Assembly: GCA_036924085.1 (NCBI GenBank)
Contig: JAVGWX010000003.1
Coordinates: forward strand, 121,764,764 to 121,828,763
DNA: 64,000 bases
Reading direction: 5' to 3'
Source of the DNA: Ariolimax columbianus
Lineage: Eukaryota > Mollusca > Gastropoda > Stylommatophora > Arionidae
The first letter of the stretch is position 1. Each line of letters starts with the position of its first letter. Both the position numbers and the translations under genes were made by a program. Under the pieces are notes generated by a model. The model saw only the letters and a list, made by a program, of their open reading frames with translations, did not search any database and was not told where the DNA came from. This document shows positions 1 to 9,972 of this stretch, piece after piece.

Positions 1-399
1 CAGTTTCATCCTGGTATTCTTCTAATTTAGCTATAAATGTATTTATAAATCACACAAATCATATGTAATTACATTAATTTCTTGATTAAAAACCGCTCTC
101 TCTAAAAACGTTAAACTGACAACATGGACCAGTTAAGAGACTTTACACAATGAAAACACTAACCTGGCTCCAATATTGTGAGTGCTAGTCTCCTTCAATC
201 AATAAATCGATCAAGCTAAACCATCAATAGTGCTAGCGCCCTTTCAGTAATGTGTATGTTCCTTCTTTCAGTAAAATACCTTTAGTTAAAATGAAGCAAG
301 GGTTTTCATTGATTTCCTAACCACGAGTGTTTTCCTTACTCTTTAATTAGTCCTTGACATTAATTTCAAGTTAAACATTGTGCTACTAGTCTGGCTTTC
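1..399. other. no recognised feature
   Basis: AT-rich sequence with no coding similarity, array or SINE head that I can recognise. If the MCTP gene runs on, this is intron. Confidence 0.5.
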
Positions 400-620
400 T
401 GGACGTCCCAATGGTTAGTGCGTTTGACGCTCACGGTTAAGAATTATGGGTTTAAGTCCAGGTGGCCACACGCTTTAGTTTACCTAACTGTAAATGGGTA
501 AACGATATATTGTTGGGAACGGCAAAACAACGTTGAAGGAAACTGTTACCCGCTCCCTACAAAGTACAAAACAGGTTCTGAAACTTCACCCCAGAAAGCA
601 GTTTTTGATATGTTAAATGA
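400..620 (+). repeat. tRNA-derived SINE, SINE-F type
   Basis: The head has an A-box-like stretch (AATGGTTAGTGCG) about 40 bases before a B-box-like GGGTTTAAGTCC. It is followed by the body motif AACTGTAAATGGGTA, which recurs at 22745, 26600 and 32340. A downstream part resembling the end of the 26522 copy (GAAACTTC near 580) follows. The order head, body, tail fits a tRNA-derived SINE. No target duplication was found. Confidence 0.55.
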
Positions 621-1337
621 AATGAAATGTTAAACCTCGTGTACCCGATATGTAGCAGATGTTTTCGTGCCCGCATTGGCCTGTTCAGCCCCATGCGCGC
701 CCACACCCAACAGAGAAATCTGTAACAAGGATGATGTCGGCGGTCCTCATTGACAACGATGGTCAGCTATTATTATTATTATTATTATTATTAAATGATG
801 ATTCACCTTTTCGCTCCAAGTGAAGCATAAGACTACCACCACAGCTGGCCCCTTTAATGGAAGCATGTATCAAAGTGTTTGTAGTGGCAGTTTTAATGGC
901 ATGGTGAGTGGGGGTTCCATGACAGAGTTTGTCTGGCTTTACTAGCCTTTCCAGCGTTACCTTCTTTCTAAGGTTTCCTTTTACAGCTGTTGTTACCCTG
1001 TTCTCGGCCATCACTCTTGGTATGTAGCCATGTCGAAACACTGATGGATCAGAATATATAACTGGGATTTCTTGATAAATCCCTGCAATCTCTTAACATC
1101 TGAGATTGGTCACCTTCCAACCTCCCATGCCTTATGGAAGGACAACTTCACATTTGACGATCTTTAGCTGGTATTCATTTGCACTATTTTAAAGTTTCAC
1201 ATGGCCTTCAACATGATAAAGGTCACTCATGCCTTTTGTATCCTGATCTGATTTGTACAGTCTCATCTGCACCGCATGGCCTTGTTTTGATGCTGTCTAG
1301 ATATGTGAAGCTCTCTATCTTCTTCAATTGTGTTACT
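621..1337. other. unassigned stretch with short (ATT)n
   Basis: A short ATT microsatellite lies at 769-793. A 92-residue open frame on the minus strand (763-1041) partly crosses it and has no recognised domain. Nothing else is supported. Confidence 0.45.
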
Positions 1338-1640
1338 CTTCATTTCTTCTTCTTCTTCTTCTTTTTCGTTCTGAAAATGACGTTATGTTACGCTGTGTCC
1401 TAGTTTACAGCGAGATTGCGATATCTGTGCCTTTCGGCCCGACCCATCCGGTCTCAGCACGGCATTTTTGGAACAGTCTTGCCTTCTCTGTTCGATCCTT
1501 TTTCTCTCTGCCAGACACTGATGCAGCGTGTTTCCAGGGCCGCCAGCTGGAGGTGGAACATAGTTTTGGTCAGCTTCTATTCGATGATCCTGATGCTAGT
1601 AGTCGCTGGCTGCTGTCAGCTCATTTCCTGCTGAGTCTTC
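1338..1640 (-). repeat. SINE-A copy 1
   Basis: Matches the other SINE-A copies (18745, 25361, 49378, 49993) in the block from GTTTACAGCGAGATTGCG through the ACATCCG/CAGCACGGCATTTTTG core. Read on the minus strand it ends in a (GAA)n tail, seen here as TTC repeats at 1345-1366. Its head (TAGTCGCTGGCTGCTGT) corresponds to the unit that is amplified at 60115-60960. It is diverged. Small open frames across it are not genes. Confidence 0.7.
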
Positions 1641-2045
1641 GGTCCCCATCTCTGTTTGATAGAAGCCGTGTTGTTGGTCGCATGTAATTTTACAATTTGT
1701 CTTTTCTGCATAGATCTTTATACCTACTGTTTAGTGTGTTCTTTGGTTGTTATAGTGTCCTTATTCGTTTCAACCCAGATATCACTTGGATGAGTGATTG
1801 ATATGGGGGCACGATTACCGTTTAAATTGCCGACTTACCGCCTTTTTTTTTTTTTAGACCGCAATGGCTCCCAGGTCGACTTAGCCTTAAATGGGTACCG
1901 GATCAGTCCGGGAAATAAAAGCGGCGAGGGAGAGGAGATGGCTATCGCCCTCATATAGCCGAGCCTTTGAAATGTGAGATCGCTAACACCTCACACTCCT
2001 ACGGCAGTAATGCTATGGGTTACTTTACTTTACTTTTTTTTACCG
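1628..2045 (+). repeat. composite repeat with SINE-B body
   Basis: About 410 bases recur in reverse orientation at 21584-21985. The right half (from AGACCGCAATGGCTCCC through GGGTTACTTTACTT) is shared with the tRNA-headed SINE at 54019-54284. The left half has no tRNA-like head but ends in a poly-T run at 1845-1856. It may be a SINE joined to another dispersed element. Confidence 0.65.
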
Positions 2046-2857
2046 AGAAGGCAAGGTAGCGGGGAGCGGAACAGGCCACTTCCCTTAACGAAGAGTTAAT
2101 ACCTAGTACACTGAAGTCTATAAAACTTCCTCTCTCCGCGTGTTAGGATACCTTGCAGAGGTTGGAGGTCAGGATACCTTGCAGAGGTTGGAGACCTTGC
2201 ACGTACCAGTCATCACTAGGACAATGCAGTTGGGAGTATTTCTCCTTCTAGGGTCATCCAAAACGGGTAGTTTTTTTGAGAGGCATCAGACGACGGAGCT
2301 GAGATGCAGGTAGAGCCTATATGTGTAGCTACTGACCCATCCCGTGAGTGGTATATGCTAAGGGCTGCTCCAATCCACTTCCACTACATGTGTTAAATGT
2401 GTTCTTGTCTTGTTCTTTAGTATTTGTACTATGATCCCCATGGATGACCAAGAGATGCAGGCCTGCAAACATTTCACCTCTGCTTTTTTGTGAAGATCTC
2501 TCATTTCGTAGGGAATGTCAGAAGTACTCAGACTTTTGTCACTTCTTAAAAGCTGGAATGACTGAGGAATGATGTTATGACCTACTCAGATGTGTGTGCT
2601 TCGTACCTGGCAGAACGTGACGATCCTGGGACACCGGCACACTGGACTGCCTCCTTCAGGCATTATAGAAAGATACCCTCCATATCCTCTACTTCGATAT
2701 CACGATATCCTTGAGACTTTAAACGAACTCTGACGAACACCTGTGCGTTCGTTCAAGAGGCTTTGGGCTGCCAAAAGTTACGACTCCACAGTTAAGAGTA
2801 TATGATCGTCATACAACGTCATCAACGACAATAGGGTACGCCATGGGAACACCTTGA
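2046..2857. other. unassigned, with SINE-F end fragment
   Basis: Positions 2050-2130 resemble the 3' part of SINE-F (TACACTGAAGTCTATAAAAC compared with 26705-26725). A block containing GGATACCTTGCAGAGGTTGG is duplicated at about 2147 and 2171. The rest, to 2857, shows no recognisable gene or repeat. Confidence 0.45.
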
Positions 2858-3078
2858 AGGGCAGGACAAAGGGAAATAAACAGACCAACAAAGGGAAAGA
2901 AACAGACCAACAAAGGGAAAGAAACAGACCAACAAAGGGAAAGAAACAGACCAACAAAGGGAAAGAAACAGACCAACAAAGGGAAAGAAACAGACCAACA
3001 AAGGGAAAGAAACAGACCAACAAAGGGAAAGAAACAGACCAACAAAGGGAAAGAAACAGACCACCAAAGGCAGACAAA
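2858..3078. repeat. 22-bp minisatellite
   Basis: About ten near-perfect head-to-tail 22-base units containing CAAAGGGAAAGAAACAGACC. The units are purine-rich on the plus strand and lack stop codons in several frames on both strands. That explains the long shadow open frames here (lysine-rich on plus, leucine/phenylalanine-rich on minus). Confidence 0.95.
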
Positions 3079-3659
3079 CAGACCAAGACCTCACCTCACA
3101 TTCTTATCCTTCTTCTGGAGCCTTACTGTATTATAACAATCTTGACAACACGCTGGGGATCAACACTGCGATCTTTGCAGTGGCCAGTCTACTAAGTAGT
3201 CTCGCATTGCACTACAGCCAAGTAATGAGCATTCTCTCTCTCTCTCTCCTCTCACCTCACTCTGTTTCATTTGACTCTGTCCTACAGTCACACCCTTGCA
3301 CAACTTTCACACGCGCCCTCGTGGTAAAGCCCTTCCATTGCACTTTGGTTGGGCTAGCTTCTGAGGGTGCACAAACCTAGCATAGGTACATACAGATGCA
3401 CACATGCATCCAAGCACTGGTTTATGCGTCCTGATATCGCCCAATTGACTACGGTCTGGGGTGGAAAATGGCGCGCCTCCGCCAGTAGAAACTAGTGAGG
3501 CAAACATTTAAGCAAAAAAAAAAAAAAAAACAGCCAAGTAATCACGGACCGTCTTCTGCATCATACTTTTGGATATAAGAGCGGTGGCTCACTAAAGAAA
3601 TGTCCAGAGTAGCTAGGGACAAGAACATGTGACCATCTTTACCTGTACAATGTAACTTA
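3079..3659. other. unassigned, with A17 run
   Basis: A run of 17 A at about 3515-3531 could be the tail of an old plus-strand retroposon, but no head is recognisable upstream. Nothing coding is seen. Confidence 0.4.
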
Positions 3660-4020
3660 CGTACAAGGAAGACAAGACAGGGAAGACAAGACAGGAAAGA
3701 CAAGACAAGGAAGACAAGACAAGAAAGACAAAATACAGAAGACAAGACAGAAAAGACAAGACAGGGAAGGCAAGACAGGGAAGACAAGACATGGAAGACA
3801 AGCCAAGGAAGACATGGAAGACAAGACATGAAAGACAAGACAGCGAAAGCAAGACATGGAAGACAAGACAGGAAAGACAATACAGGGAAGACACGACAGA
3901 TAAGATAAGACATGGAAGCAAAACAGGGAAGACAAGACAGAGAAGACAGGGAAGACAAGACAGAGAAGACATGGAAGACAAGACAGTGGACAAGACATGG
4001 AAGCAAGACAGGAAAAAGAC
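3660..4020. repeat. degenerate GGAAGACAAGACA array
   Basis: About 360 bases of short, irregular units around GGAAGACAAGACA. Three open minus-strand frames rich in Leu, Ser, Cys and Phe arise because the array has few stops in that direction. They show no domain and are not genes. Confidence 0.9.
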
Positions 4021-4029
4021 ATAGGAGGA

Positions 4030-4975
4030 TGAAATGTGGGGAGGGTGAAATAATATTATAACATATGGTGGGGAGGGGGAAATGATATTATAACATATGG
4101 TGAGGAGGGGAAATTATATTATAATATTTGGTGGGGAGGGTGAATGATGTTATAACAAATGGTAGGAAGGGGAAATGATATTATAACATATGGCGGGGAA
4201 GGGGAAATGATATTATAACATATGGTGGGGAAGGGGAAATGATATTATAACATATGGTGGGGAGGGAGAAATGATATTATAACGTATAGGTGGGGAGGGG
4301 AAATGATATTATAACATATGATGGAGAAGGGTAAATAATATTATAACATATGATGGGGAGGGTGAATGATGTTATAACATATGGTAGGAAGGGGAAATGA
4401 TATTATAACATATGGCGGGGAAGGGGAAATGATATTATAACATATGGTGGGGAAGGGGAAATGATATTATAACATATGGTGGGGAGGGGGAAATGATATT
4501 ATAACGTATAGGTGGGGAGGGGAAATGATATTATAACATATGGTGGAGAAGGGGAAATAATATTATAACATATGATGGGGAGGGTGAATGATATGGTACG
4601 AAGAGGAAATGATATTATAACATATGGCGGGGAAGGGGAAATGATATTATAACATATGGTGGGGAGGGTGAATGATATTATAACATATGGTAGGAAGGGG
4701 AAATAATATTATAACATATGGTGGAGAGGGGGAAATGATATTATAACATATGGCGGGGAGGAGGAAATGATATTATACCATTTGGTGGGGAGGATGAAAT
4801 GATATTATAACATATGGTGGGGAGGGGGACATGATATTATAACATATGGTGGGGAGGGGAAATGATATTATAACATATGGTGGGAGAAGGAAATGCTATT
4901 TTAACATATGGTGGGGAGGGGGACATGATATTATAACATATGGTGGGGAGGGTGAAATGATATTATAACATGATG
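4030..4975. repeat. 32-bp minisatellite
   Basis: About 29 units of 32 bases built on AAATGATATTATAACATATG followed by a G-rich half (GTGGGGAGGGG). Unit spacing was read directly, for example 4205 to 4237. It changes near 4976 into the related 34-bp array. Confidence 0.95.
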
Positions 4976-5440
4976 TGGTGGACGGAAATCTTCATTATAA
5001 CATATGGTGGGGAGAACGGAAATCTACATTATAACATATGGTGGGGAGGACAGAAATCTACATTATAATATATGGTGGAGAGGACGGAAATCTACATTAA
5101 AACATATGGTGGGGAGAACGGAAATCTACATTATAATATATGGTGGAGAGGACGGAAATCTACATTAAAACATATAGTGGGGAGGACAGAAATCTGCATT
5201 ATAATATATGGTGGAGAGGACGGAAATCTACATTAAAACATATGGTGGGGAGACCGGAAATCTACATTATAACATATGGTGGGGAGGACGGAAATCTACA
5301 TTATAACATATGGTGGGGAGGACGGAAATCTACATTATAACATATGGTGAGGAGGACGGAAATCTACATTATAACATATGGTGGGGAGGACGGAAATCTA
5401 CATTATAACATATGGTGGGGAGGACGGAAATCTACATGTG
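4976..5440. repeat. 34-bp minisatellite related to the 32-bp array
   Basis: About 13 units of 34 bases with the shared ATTATAACATATGGTGGGGA half. The other half is replaced by GGACGGAAATCTACA. Spacing is 34 (5291 to 5325). The common half shows that the two neighbouring arrays descend from one ancestor and amplified separately. Confidence 0.95.
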
Positions 5441-5745
5441 GTAGCGAGGGAGGGAATGACATTATGCCACGTTGAAAATTGTGCGTTAAGCAAAGCAGGT
5501 TAAAGACCCCTGATCTATCACTTCAGCCCCGTTATAGAAACGAAGTTATTGATCGGTTTAGCTTCCATACAGGGGGACGGTAAGATAGCAGCCGAATTCT
5601 TACTCCCATTGATCAAAACTGACACTCGAAGAGCAGCCAGGGTCAGTCAAATCAAACTGCCATTTTTACACACATTGGAGCACGCAGATACCAGTACAGT
5701 TCGTCCTCTTAAAGGCATCTAGTGTCAGTCCATTATTATGCTTAT
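5441..5745. other. no recognised feature
   Basis: Unique-looking sequence between two tandem arrays, without coding or repeat signal that I can name. Confidence 0.4.
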
Positions 5746-5749
5746 GTAG

Positions 5750-6250
5750 AGGTGGTTTTAGGGAGGTGGTTTCTTTGGAAGTGGTTTCTGTGGATCTGGT
5801 TTCTGTAGAGATTGTTTCTGTAGAAATCGTTTCAGTGGAAGTGGTTTTTGTGGATCTGGTTTCTAAGAAGGTGGTTGCTGTGGAAGTGATTTCTATAGAT
5901 GTGGTTTCTATGGATCTGGTATCTGAAGAGATGGTTTCTGTAGATGTTGTTTCTGTTTAGGTGGTTTCTGTAGAAGTAGTTTCTGTGGATCTGTTATTTG
6001 TAGAGATGGTTTCTGTAGAGGTGGTTTCTGTTGAGGTGGTTTCTGTGGATCTGGTTTCTAAGGAGGTGGTTTTTATGGATATGGTTTCTGTGGAAGGGGT
6101 TTCAGTGGATGTGGTTTCTGTGAATCGTGGTTTCTGTGGATATTGTTTCTTTGGAAGTAGTTTCTCTAGATGTGGTTTTTGTGGATGTGGTTTTTGTAGA
6201 TGTAGTTTTTGTGGATGTGGTTTTTGTGGATGTGGTTTTTGTGGAAATTG
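5750..6250. repeat. degenerate 15-bp-type minisatellite
   Basis: About 500 bases of short units around GTGGTTTCTGTGGATCTG, many spaced at multiples of 3. This gives low-complexity Val/Ser/Glu frames on plus and Pro/Gln/Lys frames on minus. The periodicity continues past stop codons in each frame, so there is no sign of coding selection. Confidence 0.85.
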
Positions 6251-6429
6251 CAATTCTCAAACACAACCCTACTCAGTCAAATTTAAGACATGTATGATGA
6301 TGTTGGTATATATTGTGCTTGGAGATACACCCAGACAAGAGGTGGAATATATCTTAGTAATAATATAGAAACAGTAGGAGTTACAGATAAATACTTCAGA
6401 ACAGGGATAGAAAAGGCGAGAGGAGCTTT

Positions 6430-8110
6430 TATTGCATTGATTTTGCGATAAAAAATATTTAAAACAATTACTTATCCCCCAGCAAGCAGGTTTTCGTAGA
6501 AACTAATCGACCGAAGATCACGTGACGTATATCTCGCAGAAGATTGAAGATGCATTAAAAAAAAAAAAAGAAAACACTGGCAGTCTGGATAGACCTAGAA
6601 AAAGTCTTTGATATAATATGAAAGAGCGGGTTAAAACTCGCACTACTGAAAATGGGTGTAACCAACAACATGTACAAATGGATCAGCGATTACCTAGAAA
6701 ACAGGACAGCAAGAGTGCAACTCCAAGGACACCTCAGCAAAAATATGAAAGTGAATCAAGGAGTTCCAGAAGGTGCAATACTCTCACCCATGCTGTTCCT
6801 CATATACATCAATGACATAATCACATAAATCCATAAAATAGTACACAGTGCGCTATATGCAGATGAACTGGCACTATGGACATCCGAAGCGTTTACAACT
6901 GTAGCTATAAACAAAATGCAAGAGACCCTAAATAAAATAGAGACATTGACAACACAATTGCTATAAACGAGACCCAAAACCACGAACACAATCTTTTCCC
7001 AAGCCCCAAAGAAGTTATCCTAACACACCAAACTTTCCCCTTTGACATAAGCCCAACTTATCTGGTAATAACAATGGACCAAAGGCTGACATTGAAAAAC
7101 CAGATAAAAAAAGCCGCCAACAAAGCTAAGAACAGAATGGTCATAATGAGAAAGATTTTTGGCTCATCATCGGGAGCTGACGCGAACATCCTAAAGACAC
7201 TGTACACATGTTATGTGAGACCAGTGCAGAATACGGGATATCATTATGGTCAACAGCAATAAAAAATAACTTCCTAAAAATTAATACAACCCAAAACCAA
7301 GGCATTCATATCATCACTGGAGCTATAATAACAACACAAATAAATTAAATAGAGAACATCACACGAATCGAAAGTATGGAGATGCGCAAATAAAAACACA
7401 CACACTCCAGCAGGGAGACAAGTTCAAACGAATGTCTGATCACACAATACATGACAGGATAAATCGCATGGGAAGAGGGAGATTAAATAGAAACCACTTC
7501 ATATAAAAAACAAAAGAACCTGCAAGAACAGACTAAATCATAAACTAGGTAGTTGCGAGAGATCTAAAACAAACATCTAAAATTCCACCATGGAAAAAAA
7601 GCCAAATCCCCTGAGATGGTAGAAACCATAGAGGGAATTGGGAAAAATGAAAGTCAGACAGATTTAGAAAGGGCATTTTCCCCAGAATAATATCTTATGA
7701 GATAAGAAACATGGGTACACGTATATACAGATGGATCATCTAATAAAGGCATATCTAATGGAGGTGGAGGGGTCTATTATAGACTAAGGAATGGATAAGA
7801 AAAAAAAAATAGAGTATTAACAACGGGAACATACTCCAATAACTTCCGTGGAGAAGTAAAGGCACCGAAGACTGCAGCTGAGCTTATAATCCAAGATAAA
7901 AATATCCACCAAGAAAACATAGTTTCCTGCCGCGTCAGTATTAGCAGCGCTAAAACAACACAAAGATGAAGATCTCGAGCAATGTATGTTCTTCCTGACA
8001 GTTCTCAGTAGAGCACCCAAGGTTGGTCATACAGTGAATCCCATCCCACTGCAATATTGAAGGCAATAAAGCGGCAGATAAATTAGCAAAGTGTGGAGGA
8101 GCATCTCCAC
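6430..8110 (+). pseudogene. decayed RNase H-bearing LINE (jockey-like)
   Basis: Same family as the element at 35562-38106. In frame pieces one sees the RT motif QAGFR near 6485, then VWIDLEKVFD near 6580, GVPEGAILSPMLF near 6760-6790 and YADELALW near 6860. The catalytic YADD/FADD has become YADE. Then comes the thumb (PTYLV...KNRMVIMRK, 7050-7160) and the RNase H parts YTDGSSNKG near 7725 and IPSHCNIEGNKAADKLAKC near 8045-8090. Many stops and frameshifts separate the pieces, and the endonuclease is missing. It runs straight into the polypurine tract at 8113, which may be an expanded (GAA)n LINE tail. Non-functional. Confidence 0.85.
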
Positions 8111-8112
8111 AT

Positions 8113-8378
8113 ACGAAGAAGAAGGAAGAAGGAAGAAGAAAGAAAGAAGGAAGAAAGAAGGAAGGAAGAAGGAAGAAAGAAAGAAGGAAGGAAGAAAGGA
8201 AGGAGGAAGGAAGGAAGAAAGGAAGGAAGAAAGAAAGAAGAAAGAAGGAAGGAAGAAGGAAGAAAGAAGGAAGGAAGAAAGAAGGAAGAAAGGAAGAAGG
8301 AAGGAAGGAAGGAAGAAGGAAGGAAGGAAGGAAGAAGAAGAAGAAAAAGAAGAAGAAGAAGAACAAGAAGAAGAAGAA
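8113..8378. repeat. polypurine (GAA/GGAA)n tract
   Basis: About 265 almost uninterrupted purines on the plus strand, made of GAAG, GGAA and GAA steps. Lysine/glutamate/arginine frames on plus and Phe/Leu/Pro frames on minus come from this composition alone. Confidence 0.95.
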
Positions 8379-8440
8379 GTACTCTTTCCTTCCAGTATGG
8401 ATTTCAGTAAAGTATTATTATGTCTTTTGATGTAACCAGA
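8379..8440 (-). pseudogene. LINE RT C-terminal scrap
   Basis: On the minus strand it reads GYIKRHNNTLLKSILEGK, the start of the basic C-terminal tail found in EN/RT-type LINEs. The same scrap recurs at 25775-25840 and, diverged, near 14690-14745. Here and at 25775 it meets a (GAA)n run at the same base. Confidence 0.6.
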
Positions 8441-8526
8441 GATGCGCTCGCAAAAACCGGAAGTGGTGACACCTATACTCGTCTTTCATCATCATGTAGC
8501 ATGTCCTTTGTAGAACGTCGCTCTCA

Positions 8527-8712
8527 TCACAATCTGTCTGAAAGAAACTCGTTCTCTTGCCAAAATTCCAGCCTCCGCCACAGTCCTTTCTTGATATCTT
8601 GGTGCCATCGTCTTCTTGGTCTACCCCTTCCTCTTTTGCCTGGCACCATACCTTCCATCACCGTTCTCCCAAGACCGCTGTGTCTCTTGATGTGACCAAA
8701 GTATTTGCATAT
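8527..8712 (-). pseudogene. LINE RT C-terminal fragment
   Basis: An uninterrupted frame of about 60 residues ending at a stop at 8527-8529. It contains YFGHIKRHSGLGRTVMEG, then the arginine-rich GKRGRGRPRRRW and an acidic/aromatic end. This is the usual extreme C-terminus of EN/RT LINE proteins. Upstream (above 8712) the frame closes at once, so only this end is present. Confidence 0.75.
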
Positions 8713-8954
8713 TCTTCATCCCCTCGTCATCGACATAGTTATAAAGAAGCAAAGACACCCAACAAAGATCAATGAGGACAGAATGAAGATACCAGCACAA
8801 AGAATTCATTCATACATTCATATGCGTCTCAGTCTTTGCAGACCATGTACGTAGCACCCTGTGAGTAGACTCTCAAAGCGTAATCCTGGTCACTGAATAT
8901 GGCGACCATGGCTGCCCAAACTGCAGGATAACCATCTCGGCCTCGCTGCTGTAA

Positions 8955-9265
8955 TCCAATGAAATGCAAAGCATGGCAATTTGGCACCAGCTCAGCTGCA
9001 GGAATGAGTTCCCAAAGAATACAAACAAGAAAATGACAGCATAGACACATTTGGTAGAGATGAGCAGGCAAAGATCTTCAGACTCGGAACGGAACATTGC
9101 AGAGTCAAGATCGACCCCCACAGAATGGGTCTTAGAAACACCGCCATGTGCATATCCTGCAGGACTGCCCCACTTATACAGACCAAGGACAGGCAGTCTG
9201 GCACGGGGGAGCGACCATGCTCGACAACCTGAGTGAGACCGAAGACCTGACACGTAGTCTCCAAC
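8955..9265 (+). pseudogene. C-terminal end of an RNase H LINE
   Basis: The plus-strand frame at 9028-9230 reads FGRDEQAKIFRL, then HRMGLRN and a cysteine-containing end. It parallels the minus-strand element at 62979-63300 (GKDGQTKIFRLRKRHCRL, HKMGLRDP). The upstream part to 8955 may be a broken RNase H end. Stops are present. Confidence 0.6.
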
Positions 9266-9349
9266 GTGAACCTCACCGGGCTAGAAGTATAGCATCAGGT
9301 AATCCAAGAAGATGAAGAGTTAGTCTACGGCCATACACCAATCTCAAAG

Positions 9350-9972
9350 GTAGTGAGAACTCATACAACTCAACTCAGCACACGTACAAGGCCACACAAC
9401 TCAACTCAGCACACGTACAAGATCACACAACTCAACTCAGCACACGTACAAGATCACACAACTCAACTCAGCACACGTACAAGGCTACACAACTCAACTC
9501 AGCACACGTACAAGGCCACACAACTCAACTCAACTCAACTTACGTAAGAAGTGATGTAATTAAACTCAACACACGTAATAAGTCACACAACTCGACTCAA
9601 CACAAGCAATAAGTCACGAAACTCAACTTAACATACGTAACAAGTCATGCAATTCAACTCAACCCACGTAAGAAGTAACGCAATTCAACTTAACACGCGT
9701 AAGAAGTCACGCAACTCAACTTCACGCGTAAAAGGTCATGCCACTCAACTCGACAAACGTAAAAGGTCATGCAACTCAACTCAACAAACGTAAAAGTTCA
9801 CGCAACTCAACTCAACAAACGTAAAAGGTCATGCAACTCAACTCAACAAACGTAAAAGTTCACGCAACTCAACTCAACAAACGTAAAAGGTCATGCAACT
9901 CAACTCAACAAACGTAAAAGTTCACGCAACTCAACTCAACAAACGTAAAAGGTCATGCAACTTAACTCAATA
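9350..9972. repeat. 31-bp satellite, left part
   Basis: About 20 units of 31 bases around CAACTCAACTCA and ACGTACAAG or ACGTAAAAG. From about 9740 to 9960 two variants, ending AGGTCATG and AGTTCACG, alternate, giving a 62-base higher-order period. The array resumes at 12607 after the inserted CR1-like LINE. Confidence 0.95.

Noticed and set aside
3542..4024. Leu/Ser/Cys-rich membrane-like frames on minus
   Set aside because: Low-complexity GGAAGACAAGACA array read in reverse; three overlapping frames are open.
8091..8435. Lysine/glutamate-rich proteins
   Set aside because: Translation of the polypurine tract.
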